Source of the DNA: Bacteroidales bacterium UBA1180
Lineage (GTDB): Bacteria > Bacteroidota > Bacteroidia > Bacteroidales > Paludibacteraceae
Assembly (NCBI GenBank): GCA_002310195.1
Contig: DBYS01000006.1
Coordinates: 40,955-97,135, forward strand
DNA: 56,181 bases
Direction: 5' to 3'
A model generated the notes under the pieces. The model searched no databases. It worked only from the letters and a program-made list of their open reading frames with translations, and was not told the origin of the DNA. Position 1 is the stretch's first letter, and every line of letters starts with the position of its first letter. A program made the translations under genes and the position numbers. Shown here piece after piece: positions 8,682 through 16,200 of this stretch.

Positions 8682-9200
8682 CTACCACTTTGCCACCGTA
8701 TCGTTATATATACTTTCCGCCAGTTCGGTGATCATTGCCGTGCACAATTCGTCTTGCACATCCGTCAGCAGTCGCGACGAATCGAAGGTCTGGTAGGCGT
8801 TGTAGGTCTTCTCAAAACTCTCTTCCGGCGCTTTGTTGTTTGTGAAGCGCACTTTGATCACCATCGTCAGTTTCGTTTCTGCGGACATGTTATCCGCGGT
8901 GATAGCCATCGGCGTAAGGTTGTAATCCACAATCTCGCCTTCCAGCTCCATGTCTCCCCCTCGATGCAGGATCTGCAGTCGTGTCTGACGCGAATACAGG
9001 TCACGTATGCCTTCCGACAGGGCGTTCGACAGGTTCGGATTGACCAGCGCAGCGTTGTTCGGGAAGTCCGATATGCTGATTGACTGCGTTTTCGTATAGT
9101 CGATACTTGCGCCGTTGAACTTGTAACTGATCAGGCACGAAGGCATACCGGCAACGATCATCGCTACCGTCATCCATCCTATTAGCAGTCTTCCTTTCAT
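8682..9200 (-). CDS. LptE-like lipoprotein (LPS assembly)
   Basis: A 172-residue lipoprotein. The signal peptide ends in a PSC lipobox (Cys22). The body resembles the Bacteroidota LptE family: YKFNGASIDY just after the Cys, an NPNLSNALSEGIRDL helix, and the LEGEIVDYNLTPMAI strand region. LptE plugs the LptD barrel and helps insert LPS into the outer membrane. The order sigma-54 activator, LptE-like protein, secG is one I recall from other Bacteroidales. The hairpin CCCTCC/GGAGGG in the 38-nt gap before it (9211-9228) may uncouple it from the activator gene. The assignment rests on weak similarity and context. Confidence 0.75.
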   Translation of the reverse strand: MKGRLLIGWMTVAMIVAGMPSCLISYKFNGASIDYTKTQSISISDFPNNAALVNPNLSNALSEGIRDLYSRQTRLQILHRGGDMELEGEIVDYNLTPMAITADNMSAETKLTMVIKVRFTNNKAPEESFEKTYNAYQTFDSSRLLTDVQDELCTAMITELAESIYNDTVAKW

Positions 9201-9238
9201 TCCATTTATTCCCTCCTTTCAGGGAGGGTTAGGGTAGG

Positions 9239-10432
9239 CTATTCTATGCTCTTCAGTTTCCTGTACAGCGTCCGTTCACTTATCCCCAGCTCTGCTGCGG
9301 CTTCTTTTCTGTTTCCGCTGTGACGTTCCAGCGCTTTGCGGATCATCGCAACCTCGGCACTCTCCATCGTCAGCGGCTCGTCGTGCGCGATCACCGGCTC
9401 ATGGATGATCTCCGCTTCCTGAACCTCGGGCTCTTGCGGTTGTTCGCGATGTTCGTTGTACGGCGTCATCGGGCTTGCCGGCATCGCCACACTGCCGGTC
9501 GCTGCGGCCATCTGTTGCTTGAGCTCGGCTATATCGTGTTTCATGTCGAACAGCACTTTGTACAACAGCTCGCGCTCGTTCATATACGGATCACCCCCCA
9601 TGTTCGCCTGTGCGCCGAATAGGGTGATCTGTTGCTCCTGTTCGTTCTCGGGCAGGTACTTGCGCAAGGTATCCGCATTGATATCGCGGCTCTGTTCAAG
9701 TATGCAGATCTGCTCGGCTACGTTCTTCAACTGACGCACATTGCCGTACCAGTAGTAGCTCTTCAGCAGCTCGGTCGCTTCGTCTGTCAGTTGTATGCGC
9801 GGCATGCCGTACTTGGTTGTGAAGTCCGATGTAAACTTCCTGAACAGCAACGGTATATCCTCTTTTCGCTCGCGCAACGCGGGTACGTGTATCTCTACTG
9901 CATTCAGGCGGAAATACAGATCCTCGCGGAACCGCCCTTCGGCTATCGCACGTTTCATGTCGAGGTTCGTGGCTGCCACAACTCTTACCGAGGTCTTCTG
10001 TACCTCCGACGAACCCATCCGTATGAACTCGCCCGTCTCCAGCACACGCAACAGCCGCGCTTGGGTAGGCAATGGCAGTTCGCCTACTTCGTCAAGGAAC
10101 AGTGTGCCGCCGTTCGCTTCTTCGAAGTATCCTTTCCGTTCTGCATGCGCGTCGGTGTACGCACCTTTCACGTGACCGAACAGCTCGCTATCAATCGTTC
10201 CTTCGGGTATAGCACCGCAGTTCACGGCAAAGTACTTCGCGTGCTTGCGCGGCGAACAGGCATGAATGATCTGCGGAAAGTGTTCCTTACCTACACCGGA
10301 CTCGCCGGTGATCAGCACACTCAGGTCGGTCACGGCTACTTGTGCCGCAATCTCTATATCTCTGTCCAGCATCGGCGATGAGCCGATTATTTTGAACCGT
10401 TGCTTGATCGTCTGTAACTCCTGTGTAGTCAT
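9239..10432 (-). CDS. Sigma-54-dependent transcriptional activator (AAA+ with Fis-type HTH)
   Basis: A 397-residue enhancer-binding protein with no N-terminal sensor domain; the AAA+ domain begins almost at once. Walker A is GESGVGKE (43-50), Walker B LFLDEVGE (111-118), and the arginine-finger region FREDLYFRL (168-176). A Fis-like helix-turn-helix (AAAELGISERTLYRKLKS) closes the protein. The sigma-54-contacting loop, normally GAFTGA, reads GAYTDA (90-95), an unusual change of the second Gly to Asp. Without a receiver or GAF domain, its activity is probably set by level or by partner proteins. A terminator-like hairpin (10471-10511) lies just upstream. Confidence 0.92.
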   Translation of the reverse strand: MTTQELQTIKQRFKIIGSSPMLDRDIEIAAQVAVTDLSVLITGESGVGKEHFPQIIHACSPRKHAKYFAVNCGAIPEGTIDSELFGHVKGAYTDAHAERKGYFEEANGGTLFLDEVGELPLPTQARLLRVLETGEFIRMGSSEVQKTSVRVVAATNLDMKRAIAEGRFREDLYFRLNAVEIHVPALRERKEDIPLLFRKFTSDFTTKYGMPRIQLTDEATELLKSYYWYGNVRQLKNVAEQICILEQSRDINADTLRKYLPENEQEQQITLFGAQANMGGDPYMNERELLYKVLFDMKHDIAELKQQMAAATGSVAMPASPMTPYNEHREQPQEPEVQEAEIIHEPVIAHDEPLTMESAEVAMIRKALERHSGNRKEAAAELGISERTLYRKLKSIE

Positions 10433-10470
10433 ATATTCATTCCGGCTTTTCCGGACCTTCCAACCTTGAT

Positions 10471-10511
10471 AAAAAAAAGAACTCCGCGGAAGTACCCCTT
10501 CGACGTCGTTC
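10471..10511 (-). terminator. Intrinsic terminator downstream of tRNA-Arg and element A
   Basis: Read leftward, GAAC-GA-CG...AAG pairs imperfectly with CTT...CG-GA-GTTC (10 pairs plus a wobble, including a tandem GA/GA mismatch). It is followed by eight T residues (10478-10471). It lies between tRNA-Arg/element A and the sigma-54 activator start at 10432, so it could end the tRNA transcript or attenuate read-through. Confidence 0.65.
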
Positions 10512-10570
10512 TTTATTTATAGCTTTGTTTGGGATTCCCTCTTTTTCCTGAGGTTTCCCCTTTCCGGGGT

Positions 10571-10673
10571 CCCCGAAAGCTATCGTTAGATAGGTTTCGG
10601 GGAGAGCCGAGGTATCGGTCGCTTTGATGAGCGCGAAACGCTCAGCCCGTGCGACCCGATTACCGAAGGCGAG
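10571..10673. repeat. Structured intergenic element, copy A
   Basis: Copy A of a three-copy family (others at 43746-43845 and 51581-51690). Read on the plus strand, hairpin 2 is CCCCGAAA (10571-10578) with TTTCGGGG (10595-10602), capped by CTATC/GATAG. A conserved GGGGAGAGCCGAGG linker follows. Domain 1 pairs GGTA-TCG-GTCGC (10611-10622) with GCGAC-c-CGA-t-TACC (10651-10664), with two single-base bulges. An inner hairpin is TGAGCG/CGCTCA (10628-10644). It follows tRNA-Arg directly on the leftward strand and precedes a terminator. Confidence 0.8.
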
Positions 10674-10747
10674 TGATCCATGCAGGATTCAAACCTGCAA
10701 CCCCCACATCCGTAGTGTGGTACTCTATTCAGTTGAGCTAATGGACC
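10674..10747 (-). tRNA. tRNA-Arg(ACG)
   Basis: A 74-nt cloverleaf on the leftward strand. The acceptor stem GGTCCAT pairs with ATGGATC (one G-T), followed by discriminator A; the D stem is GCTC/GAGT. The anticodon stem CCACA/TGTGG encloses loop CTACGGA, giving anticodon ACG, which reads CGU/CGC/CGA codons after A-to-I editing. The T stem is GCAGG/CCTGC with loop TTTGAAT. The usual C at position 56 is T here, a small oddity. CCA is not encoded. A strong promoter lies about 16 nt upstream of the 5' end. Confidence 0.93.
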
Positions 10748-10769
10748 ATGCTTTTCGCAAAAGCGGGTG

Positions 10770-10801
10770 CAAAGGTACAACATATTTTTGATATATGCAA
10801 A
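10770..10801 (-). promoter_or_regulatory. Promoter of tRNA-Arg
   Basis: On the leftward strand TTTG (10798-10801), a 20-nt spacer, then TACCTTTG (10770-10777). The initiation zone is CACCCGCTTTTGCG, close to that of ppiD (CATCCGCTTTTTTCG). Transcription should begin about 16 nt before the mature tRNA. Confidence 0.85.
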
Positions 10802-10878
10802 TCTTTGGCGGAAATATTTCCTTTTTCTGCATTAATTCGTCCGTTTTATAACCTCTGCATGACAAATTGTCAGCGAGA

Positions 10879-10910
10879 TTTGCAAATGTCAGAATTTTTT
10901 CGTATCTTTG
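10879..10910 (+). promoter_or_regulatory. Promoter of the polysaccharide operon
   Basis: TTTG (10879-10882), 20-nt spacer, TATCTTTG (10903-10910). Its position shows that the reading frame open from 10867 cannot start there; the first usable ATG is 10939. It diverges from the tRNA-Arg promoter across about 77 bp. Confidence 0.87.
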
Positions 10911-10938
10911 CACGTTTGAATCAATTTTGCGACAGATT

Positions 10939-11481
10939 ATGGTTAAATTGTTCCTCACGGATGTGGATGGCTGTCTCACGGACGGTGGTATGTATTACGG
11001 CGATGATGGCGCTGAGTACAAGCGCTTCTGCGTATACGATGGAATGGGCGTCATGCTTCTCCAGCAAGCCGGTGTGCCTTGCGGTATTCTCACCAGCGAA
11101 CGCGTGCAGCTCGTTGTTCGCCGCGCACGCAAGCTCAACCTCGCGTACCTTTATCTCGGCACGGGCAGCAAGGCAAACAATGATTCGTGTATCCGTTACT
11201 CGCCCGCCAAAGCCGAACCGCAGGAGATTCCTTTCCGCACCAAGCGTGAGGCGGCGGAAGATATCTGTCGCGAACTGGGCATCACCATGGCAGAGGTTTG
11301 CTTTGTAGGTGACGATGTCAACGATATCGATCTGTTGCAAGCCGTCGGTTATCCGATGTGTCCGCCGAACTCGATGCCTGAGGTGCTCGCGCTGAAGGGG
11401 ATTCATGTGCTCAAAACCGCCGGCGGACAGGGCGCTATCCGCGAAGCCACACGACTTGCGCTGGCTACGCTGAACAAGTAA
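10939..11481 (+). CDS. KdsC-family HAD phosphatase
   Basis: A 180-residue haloacid dehalogenase-type phosphatase of the cap-less C0 class. Motif I is LFLTDVDGCLTDGG (nucleophile D8, acid D10), motif II GILTSE (49-54), and motif IV GDDVNDIDL (124-132). KdsC removes phosphate from KDO-8-phosphate for lipopolysaccharide; close relatives act on KDN-9-phosphate, so the exact sugar is open. Residues about 79-100 are an insertion compared with the compact family members I recall, falling just before the helix that should carry motif III. It leads the operon and starts about 22 nt after the predicted transcription start. Confidence 0.82.
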   Translation: MVKLFLTDVDGCLTDGGMYYGDDGAEYKRFCVYDGMGVMLLQQAGVPCGILTSERVQLVVRRARKLNLAYLYLGTGSKANNDSCIRYSPAKAEPQEIPFRTKREAAEDICRELGITMAEVCFVGDDVNDIDLLQAVGYPMCPPNSMPEVLALKGIHVLKTAGGQGAIREATRLALATLNK

Positions 11482-11514
11482 CCGCAATTGACGAAACACC
11501 CCGCGTTCCCGATA

Positions 11515-12027
11515 ATGACCACCGACGAACTGAGAAACATATTACATGCCAAGTACCCGGCAACGGACGTGCAGCCCATCCGTCAGGAAGATCTGGTGTT
11601 TGAGCAGCGCGTGCGGCTCAAGTGTTTCCAGTGCCGCAACTACCGCGCCAAATGGACATGCCCGGGCAACCTGCCGGCGATTGACTTCCCGAAACTTATC
11701 GCGGAGTACGAACACTTGGCAGTGATCATCGGCGGCGAGTCGCCGCAAGCCGATTACAGGCTGGCCGGTAACGATCTGCATCGTGCGATGCTGTATCTTG
11801 AGTCCGAACTGATGCGCCGCAACAATGCTTTGGCGCAGTCGTTCATTGGCGGCAGTTGCGAACTTTGTGCCGACGGTTGTCCATCAGACGCTTGTGCTCA
11901 TCCCGACCAGGCCCGCATCCCCTGGGATGCCGCCGGCTGCAATGTCACCCGTTCACTCGCCAACATCGGCATCCGTCTCGACTTCACCGCCCCAACTCTC
12001 CACCGCTACGGATTATTCCTCTGGTAA
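11515..12027 (+). CDS. DUF2284-like cysteine-rich metal-binding protein
   Basis: A 170-residue protein from ATG 11515 (an upstream TTG at 11488 is in frame but less likely). Cysteine clusters are visible at LKCFQCRNYRAKWTCPGN (C37, C40, C49) and, in the C-terminal half, GGSCELCADGCPSDACAHP. This pattern fits the DUF2284 family of predicted metal- or iron-sulfur-binding proteins. No catalytic function is known to me. It lies between a KdsC-like phosphatase and a radical SAM gene (3-nt gap to the latter), so it may serve as an electron-transfer or cluster-related partner. That role is inferred from context only. Confidence 0.7.
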   Translation: MTTDELRNILHAKYPATDVQPIRQEDLVFEQRVRLKCFQCRNYRAKWTCPGNLPAIDFPKLIAEYEHLAVIIGGESPQADYRLAGNDLHRAMLYLESELMRRNNALAQSFIGGSCELCADGCPSDACAHPDQARIPWDAAGCNVTRSLANIGIRLDFTAPTLHRYGLFLW

Positions 12028-12030
12028 ACA

Positions 12031-13125
12031 ATGAAATTCAAGCGATTCATAGATGTACAGGTGCCCATCAATACATGCACGCTCCGTTGCACGTATTGTT
12101 ACGTCACGCACCACAAACTGTTCAGTCAGGCGTTGCCTAAATTCAAGTATAGCGTCGAACAATGGAAACGCGCCTTTGCTCCGGAGCGATGGGGTGGAGT
12201 GTGTATGGTTAACTTCTGCGCGGCAGGCGAGACCTTGCTTGCGCCGGAGATGGTTGATTATATCCGCGTTACCTTGGAGCAGGGGCACTATGTGATGGTC
12301 GTTACTAATTGTACGGTGGATAAAGCTTTTGACCGTATATGCAACGAATATTCTCCGGAACTGATGGAACGGCTGTTCTTCAAGTGCTCTTATCACTACC
12401 TGCAACTTAAGCAACGCGGGTTGATGGAGCGATTCTTCGGCAATATTCGGAAAGTGCGCGAGCGCGGTGCATCGTTCACGCTCGAACTGACGCCGCACGA
12501 CGAACTTATTCCGTACATCGATGAGTTGAAGCAAGTTGCCATCGAGCATGTCGGAGCAATCCCGCATGTGACAGTAGCTCGCGATGAACATTACATGCAG
12601 AATTTGCCGATACTGACGAACCTCTCTCGTGAGGAGTATAAGCGCGTTTGGGGACAGTTTGACTCAACGCTGTTCAGTTTCAAACTGTCAATCTTCAACG
12701 AGCCGCGCCATGAGTTCTGCTATGCCGGCAGCTGGACGTTCGCTCTGGATATGGGCAGCGGCAAGCTTCGCCAGTGTTACCGTTGCCTCTATGCGCAGAA
12801 TATACTTGATGATCCTGACAAACCGATACGTTTCCTTCCTATCGGCCATTATTGTCAAGAGCCGCATTGTTTCAACGGCCACGCATGGCTCGGCTTTGGT
12901 GCTATACCCACACTGTCTACGCCTACGTTTGCCGAGATGCGCAACCGTGTGTGCGCCGACGGCTCTGAGTGGCTGACACCGCTCTGCAAAGAGGCGATGG
13001 AAACGAAACTGTGTCAAACCAACACTGTGCTTACGCCGGCCGAAGAACGTCGCGCTGACCGGCAGATGTGTTGGCGAGTACCTGTTGACAGAGCGAAAAA
13101 GATTGTGAAGAGTATTATCCGATGA
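12031..13125 (+). CDS. Radical SAM enzyme with C-terminal cysteine cluster
   Basis: A 364-residue protein. The radical SAM [4Fe-4S] motif CTLRCTYC sits at C16, C20, C23, and the GGEP-like motif is CAAGETLL (63-70). The C-terminal half has further cysteines at 230, 249, 252, 275 and 280, spaced like a SPASM-type auxiliary cluster. The substrate is unknown. Its place in an operon of glycosyltransferases and a pyruvyltransferase suggests modification of a sugar or lipid-linked glycan, although SPASM enzymes often act on peptides. The last four bases overlap the next start as ATGA, so translation is coupled to the pyruvyltransferase-like gene. Confidence 0.82.
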   Translation: MKFKRFIDVQVPINTCTLRCTYCYVTHHKLFSQALPKFKYSVEQWKRAFAPERWGGVCMVNFCAAGETLLAPEMVDYIRVTLEQGHYVMVVTNCTVDKAFDRICNEYSPELMERLFFKCSYHYLQLKQRGLMERFFGNIRKVRERGASFTLELTPHDELIPYIDELKQVAIEHVGAIPHVTVARDEHYMQNLPILTNLSREEYKRVWGQFDSTLFSFKLSIFNEPRHEFCYAGSWTFALDMGSGKLRQCYRCLYAQNILDDPDKPIRFLPIGHYCQEPHCFNGHAWLGFGAIPTLSTPTFAEMRNRVCADGSEWLTPLCKEAMETKLCQTNTVLTPAEERRADRQMCWRVPVDRAKKIVKSIIR

Positions 13126-14051
13126 CCGCCAATGCCAAAATAGCAGAGCTCCGTCAGATCATCGCTAATCAGCTCAACGGACTGATTGACAGGGATTATT
13201 TCCTGTTGGAATTGCCATACTACAACAATATCGGCGATGTGCTGATCTGGCAGGGCGAGGAGGATTACCTTTGTACGCTTCCTTATGCTTGCAAAGGCCG
13301 TTATGCGCTGGAGACTTTCCGTTTTCCCGAGATTCCTGACGATACGCTGATTCTTTTTCAGGGTGGCGGCAATTTCGGCGATCTTTGGGCCAAACATCAT
13401 GAGTTCAAGATGCGCGTCATCGAGCATTACCCTCGCTGCCGGTTCCTGTTCTTCCCTCAAACGGTGTTCTTTGGCGAAAAAGCCAATCTGCTCTCGTGTG
13501 CCGAACAACTGGCCGGACATGACAATATCACTATCTGCGCCCGCGACCAAGCCTCGTACGAACTGCTGACCAAGCATTTCAGCAACCGTATACTGCTCGT
13601 GCCGGATATGGCGTTCTATATTGACAGTAGCCATTTGTCCACGGCCGGAAAACAGCCTGTGCGCGACTTGCTGCTGATGCGCGATGACCGTGAACGAGTC
13701 GATTCGCCTGCCTTGGAACAGATCCTCGCGCAGCCGGAAATAGCTATCCGTGACTGGCCTCCGATGGAGCGACGCGATTTCTACACATGGCTGCTCGTCA
13801 AATTCTCGCCGATCATCAGTTCGGGGATGTTGGATTGGTACTGCCAGCAGATTTATCAGCCTTTCCTCATGCGCTGCGGCGTGCAGTTTATCAATACCTA
13901 CCGCACGATCCATTCAACTCGTCTGCATGGTGCGATTCTCGCCCTCTTGCTCGGCAAGGATGTGGTGCTTTACGATAACAGTTACGGCAAGAACAGCGGG
14001 TTCTACGACACCTGGCTTGCTGATTGTGAACAGATAACTCTTGCGCGATGA
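13122..14051 (+). CDS. Polysaccharide pyruvyltransferase family protein
   Basis: A 309-residue protein resembling EpsI/CsaB-type pyruvyltransferases, which add a pyruvyl ketal from PEP to glycan sugars. Visible family features are YYNNIGDVLIWQG (33-45), ILFQGGGNFGDLW (77-89), FFPQTVFF (110-117), and near the end STRLHGAILALLLGKDVVLYDNS (265-287), with the conserved RLHG at 267-270. There is no signal peptide or membrane helix, so it acts in the cytoplasm on precursors. It overlaps both the radical SAM gene and the following glycosyltransferase by 4 nt, showing one tightly coupled operon. Confidence 0.82.
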   Translation: MTANAKIAELRQIIANQLNGLIDRDYFLLELPYYNNIGDVLIWQGEEDYLCTLPYACKGRYALETFRFPEIPDDTLILFQGGGNFGDLWAKHHEFKMRVIEHYPRCRFLFFPQTVFFGEKANLLSCAEQLAGHDNITICARDQASYELLTKHFSNRILLVPDMAFYIDSSHLSTAGKQPVRDLLLMRDDRERVDSPALEQILAQPEIAIRDWPPMERRDFYTWLLVKFSPIISSGMLDWYCQQIYQPFLMRCGVQFINTYRTIHSTRLHGAILALLLGKDVVLYDNSYGKNSGFYDTWLADCEQITLAR

Positions 14052-15097
14052 ACGATTGCCGGATAACCATAGCATTTCCTGTTTACAACGTAGCCGCTTA
14101 CGTTGAACGCTCGTTGTGCTCGGCACTCGACCAGATCTTTGCCGAACCCTACGAAGTGCTCGTCATCGATGACCGCGGTACGGACGAAAGCATGGCTGTT
14201 GTTCGCCGCCTGCAGCAGAACCATCCGCAGGGTGCGCGAATCCGGATCATCGAACATGAGCAGAACAAGGGTTTGGGCGAAGCTTCGAACACGGCCATCG
14301 ATAATGCACGAGGCAAGTACCTGCTTTTCCTTGACTCCGACGATTGCCTTGCGCCCGATGCTTTGCAAATCCTGTACACCAAAGCGGAAGATGTTCATGC
14401 CGAACTGGTCATTGGTTCGTATGTAGAGGTCAACGAACAGAGCGAAACCCTTGCGAAACATATCTTTGCCGACCGCACGATCATCCATCCGGCGGCATTG
14501 GTGCACGATTATATTCGTCATCACCGCGAACCGAACATCCACCGCTGGAACAAGCTGTTCCTCCTTTCGTTCCTGCGCGATAACAATATCCGTTGCGTGC
14601 ATCGGATCATGGAGGACTCGGTGTTTGACTTCAATGTCCGCGCCAATGCAGGCAGGGTAGTGCTCTGCCACAATATAACACTGCACTACCTCATCCGCGA
14701 AAATTCGATCATGACCTCCGTGCAACGCACCGGTGCAACGGACATCTATGCTGAGGTTTATTCGGATATTATCCGCCAAGTGCAAGAACTCATACGCACC
14801 AAGTACCGCGACATACCGGGTATATACAACTATTACTACCAGCGCCTCTACGGTTCGTTGCTGCAACTGCGCCGCACTGCCTATACGCCTGAGCAGAAGC
14901 AGCTGTTTGAACAGGCAGCAGATGGCTGCAACGATTTTGTGCCTTCGGTTCGCTCACTCAGCTTGACGCGCTATCGGTTTGTCTATCTGTGGTGCAAATG
15001 GCGCAAACGTCAGGATTGCGATACGTTCTTGCAAGGCTACGTCAATTCCCGCAAACTTTGGGGCTACGCCATGCGATGCTTACTGAAACTGTTATAA
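14048..15097 (+). CDS. Glycosyltransferase family 2 protein
   Basis: A 349-residue cytoplasmic GT-A fold glycosyltransferase. The N-terminus ITIAFPVYNVAAYVERSL is the GT2 opening, followed by VLVIDDRGTDES (38-49). The DxD-type motif is LDSDD (95-99), which binds the nucleotide-sugar metal. MEDSVF (188-193) carries the probable catalytic base. The C-terminal 120 residues are basic and helical, as if lying on the membrane. Donor and acceptor cannot be told. It is first of three consecutive GT2 genes, 4 nt overlapping its upstream neighbour. Confidence 0.9.
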   Translation: MNDCRITIAFPVYNVAAYVERSLCSALDQIFAEPYEVLVIDDRGTDESMAVVRRLQQNHPQGARIRIIEHEQNKGLGEASNTAIDNARGKYLLFLDSDDCLAPDALQILYTKAEDVHAELVIGSYVEVNEQSETLAKHIFADRTIIHPAALVHDYIRHHREPNIHRWNKLFLLSFLRDNNIRCVHRIMEDSVFDFNVRANAGRVVLCHNITLHYLIRENSIMTSVQRTGATDIYAEVYSDIIRQVQELIRTKYRDIPGIYNYYYQRLYGSLLQLRRTAYTPEQKQLFEQAADGCNDFVPSVRSLSLTRYRFVYLWCKWRKRQDCDTFLQGYVNSRKLWGYAMRCLLKLL

Positions 15098-15101
15098 AGT
15101 A

Positions 15102-16169
15102 ATGAAACTCCTCTCCATCATAATCCCTACGTACAACATGGCAGCGCTGCTGCCGCGTTGCCTGGATTCGCTGGTATCGGCTCAGCGGGCTGAGACGTTG
15201 GATATACTTGTGGTCAACGACGGCAGCAAGGACAGCTCGTTGCAGGTCGCACAACAGTATGCCTACAAGTACCCGTCGATTATTCATGTCATCGACAAAC
15301 CCAACGGCAACTACGGTTCGACGATCAACGCCGCACTGCCCGTTGCCAAAGGCAAGTACGTCAAGGTTCTTGACTCCGATGACTGGTTCGACACCGCCGT
15401 GCTTGACGCTTTTCTCGCTGCCATCGAACCATTGGACGCTGACATGCTTGTCACGCATTTTACACAGATCGGCGCGAAGGAGCGCGAGGTCTATCGCTAC
15501 AATACTATGGGGCGTGAACCCTACGATTACGGCAAGATCTACGACTTTGACACTGTTCTCAACGACGGGTATATCCGTTTCTTCCTGATGCATGCCCTGA
15601 CGTACCGCACCGAACTGCTGCAAAGCATCGGCTACCGCCAGACCGAAGGCGTCAGCTATACGGATACCGAATGGTCGTGTTACCCGACGTTCTATGCCAA
15701 TACGATCTGTTTCCTCGATCTCAATCTCTATCAGTACAATCTTGACCGCGAAGGACAGACCATGGCGCCCGAGGTTCTGATGAAGAGTGTTCGCCAGCTG
15801 CAAACCGTTACCGACGCGATGCTCGATTACTACGAGTCGCATGTCGCCGATCTGTCGCCCGTGCGCCGCAAGTGGATGGAGCAGTATTACATCAACCGCC
15901 TGCGAATCCTGTACAAGATCTACCTGCTCGACATGCCTCGTGCGGACTTCAATGCTGCCGACCTTGGGGCGATGGATGCCAAGTATGCGCCGATCTGCGA
16001 ACGCAACGGCTGGACTGTACGTCTCTACCCCGAGAACAAGATCCTGCGCACGGAGTATATCCGCTACTGGCATAAGCACCACCGTCGCTGGCCGCGCTGG
16101 TACGAACGGCTGAACCATTGCGTAGATATCATGGTCAAATGGCTGTACATTCGGCTCTTCCGCCGCTAA
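15102..16169 (+). CDS. Glycosyltransferase family 2 protein
   Basis: A 355-residue GT2 enzyme. It begins LLSIIIPTYNMAALLPRCL and continues with LVVNDGSKDSS (36-46). NGNYGSTINAAL (68-79) precedes the metal-binding LDSDDW (90-95). TDTEWS (roughly residue 190) is the likely catalytic-base region. The C-terminus is rich in Arg/Lys/Trp (YIRYWHKHHRRWPRWYERL), suggesting association with the inner membrane surface. It starts 4 nt after the previous gene and is followed by a 31-nt spacer made largely of CTAACTG-like words (16170-16200). Confidence 0.9.
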   Translation: MKLLSIIIPTYNMAALLPRCLDSLVSAQRAETLDILVVNDGSKDSSLQVAQQYAYKYPSIIHVIDKPNGNYGSTINAALPVAKGKYVKVLDSDDWFDTAVLDAFLAAIEPLDADMLVTHFTQIGAKEREVYRYNTMGREPYDYGKIYDFDTVLNDGYIRFFLMHALTYRTELLQSIGYRQTEGVSYTDTEWSCYPTFYANTICFLDLNLYQYNLDREGQTMAPEVLMKSVRQLQTVTDAMLDYYESHVADLSPVRRKWMEQYYINRLRILYKIYLLDMPRADFNAADLGAMDAKYAPICERNGWTVRLYPENKILRTEYIRYWHKHHRRWPRWYERLNHCVDIMVKWLYIRLFRR

Positions 16170-16200
16170 CTGACTGCTACTAACTGATAACTGCAAACGA
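16170..16200. repeat. CTAAC-rich spacer between two glycosyltransferase genes
   Basis: The spacer holds CTAACTGACTG and CTAACTGATAACTG, repeats of an ACTGA/CTAAC word. Similar CTAAC-rich stretches occur at 31958-32002 (opposite strand), 40402-40436 and, inside a gene, 40677-40705. Function unknown. Confidence 0.4.

Noticed and set aside
10571..10673. Elements A-C as REP substrates of the transposase at 25989-27071
   Set aside because: They contain neither the GAATC/GATTC palindrome core nor the TTTTCTTAGT word next to the transposase hairpins.
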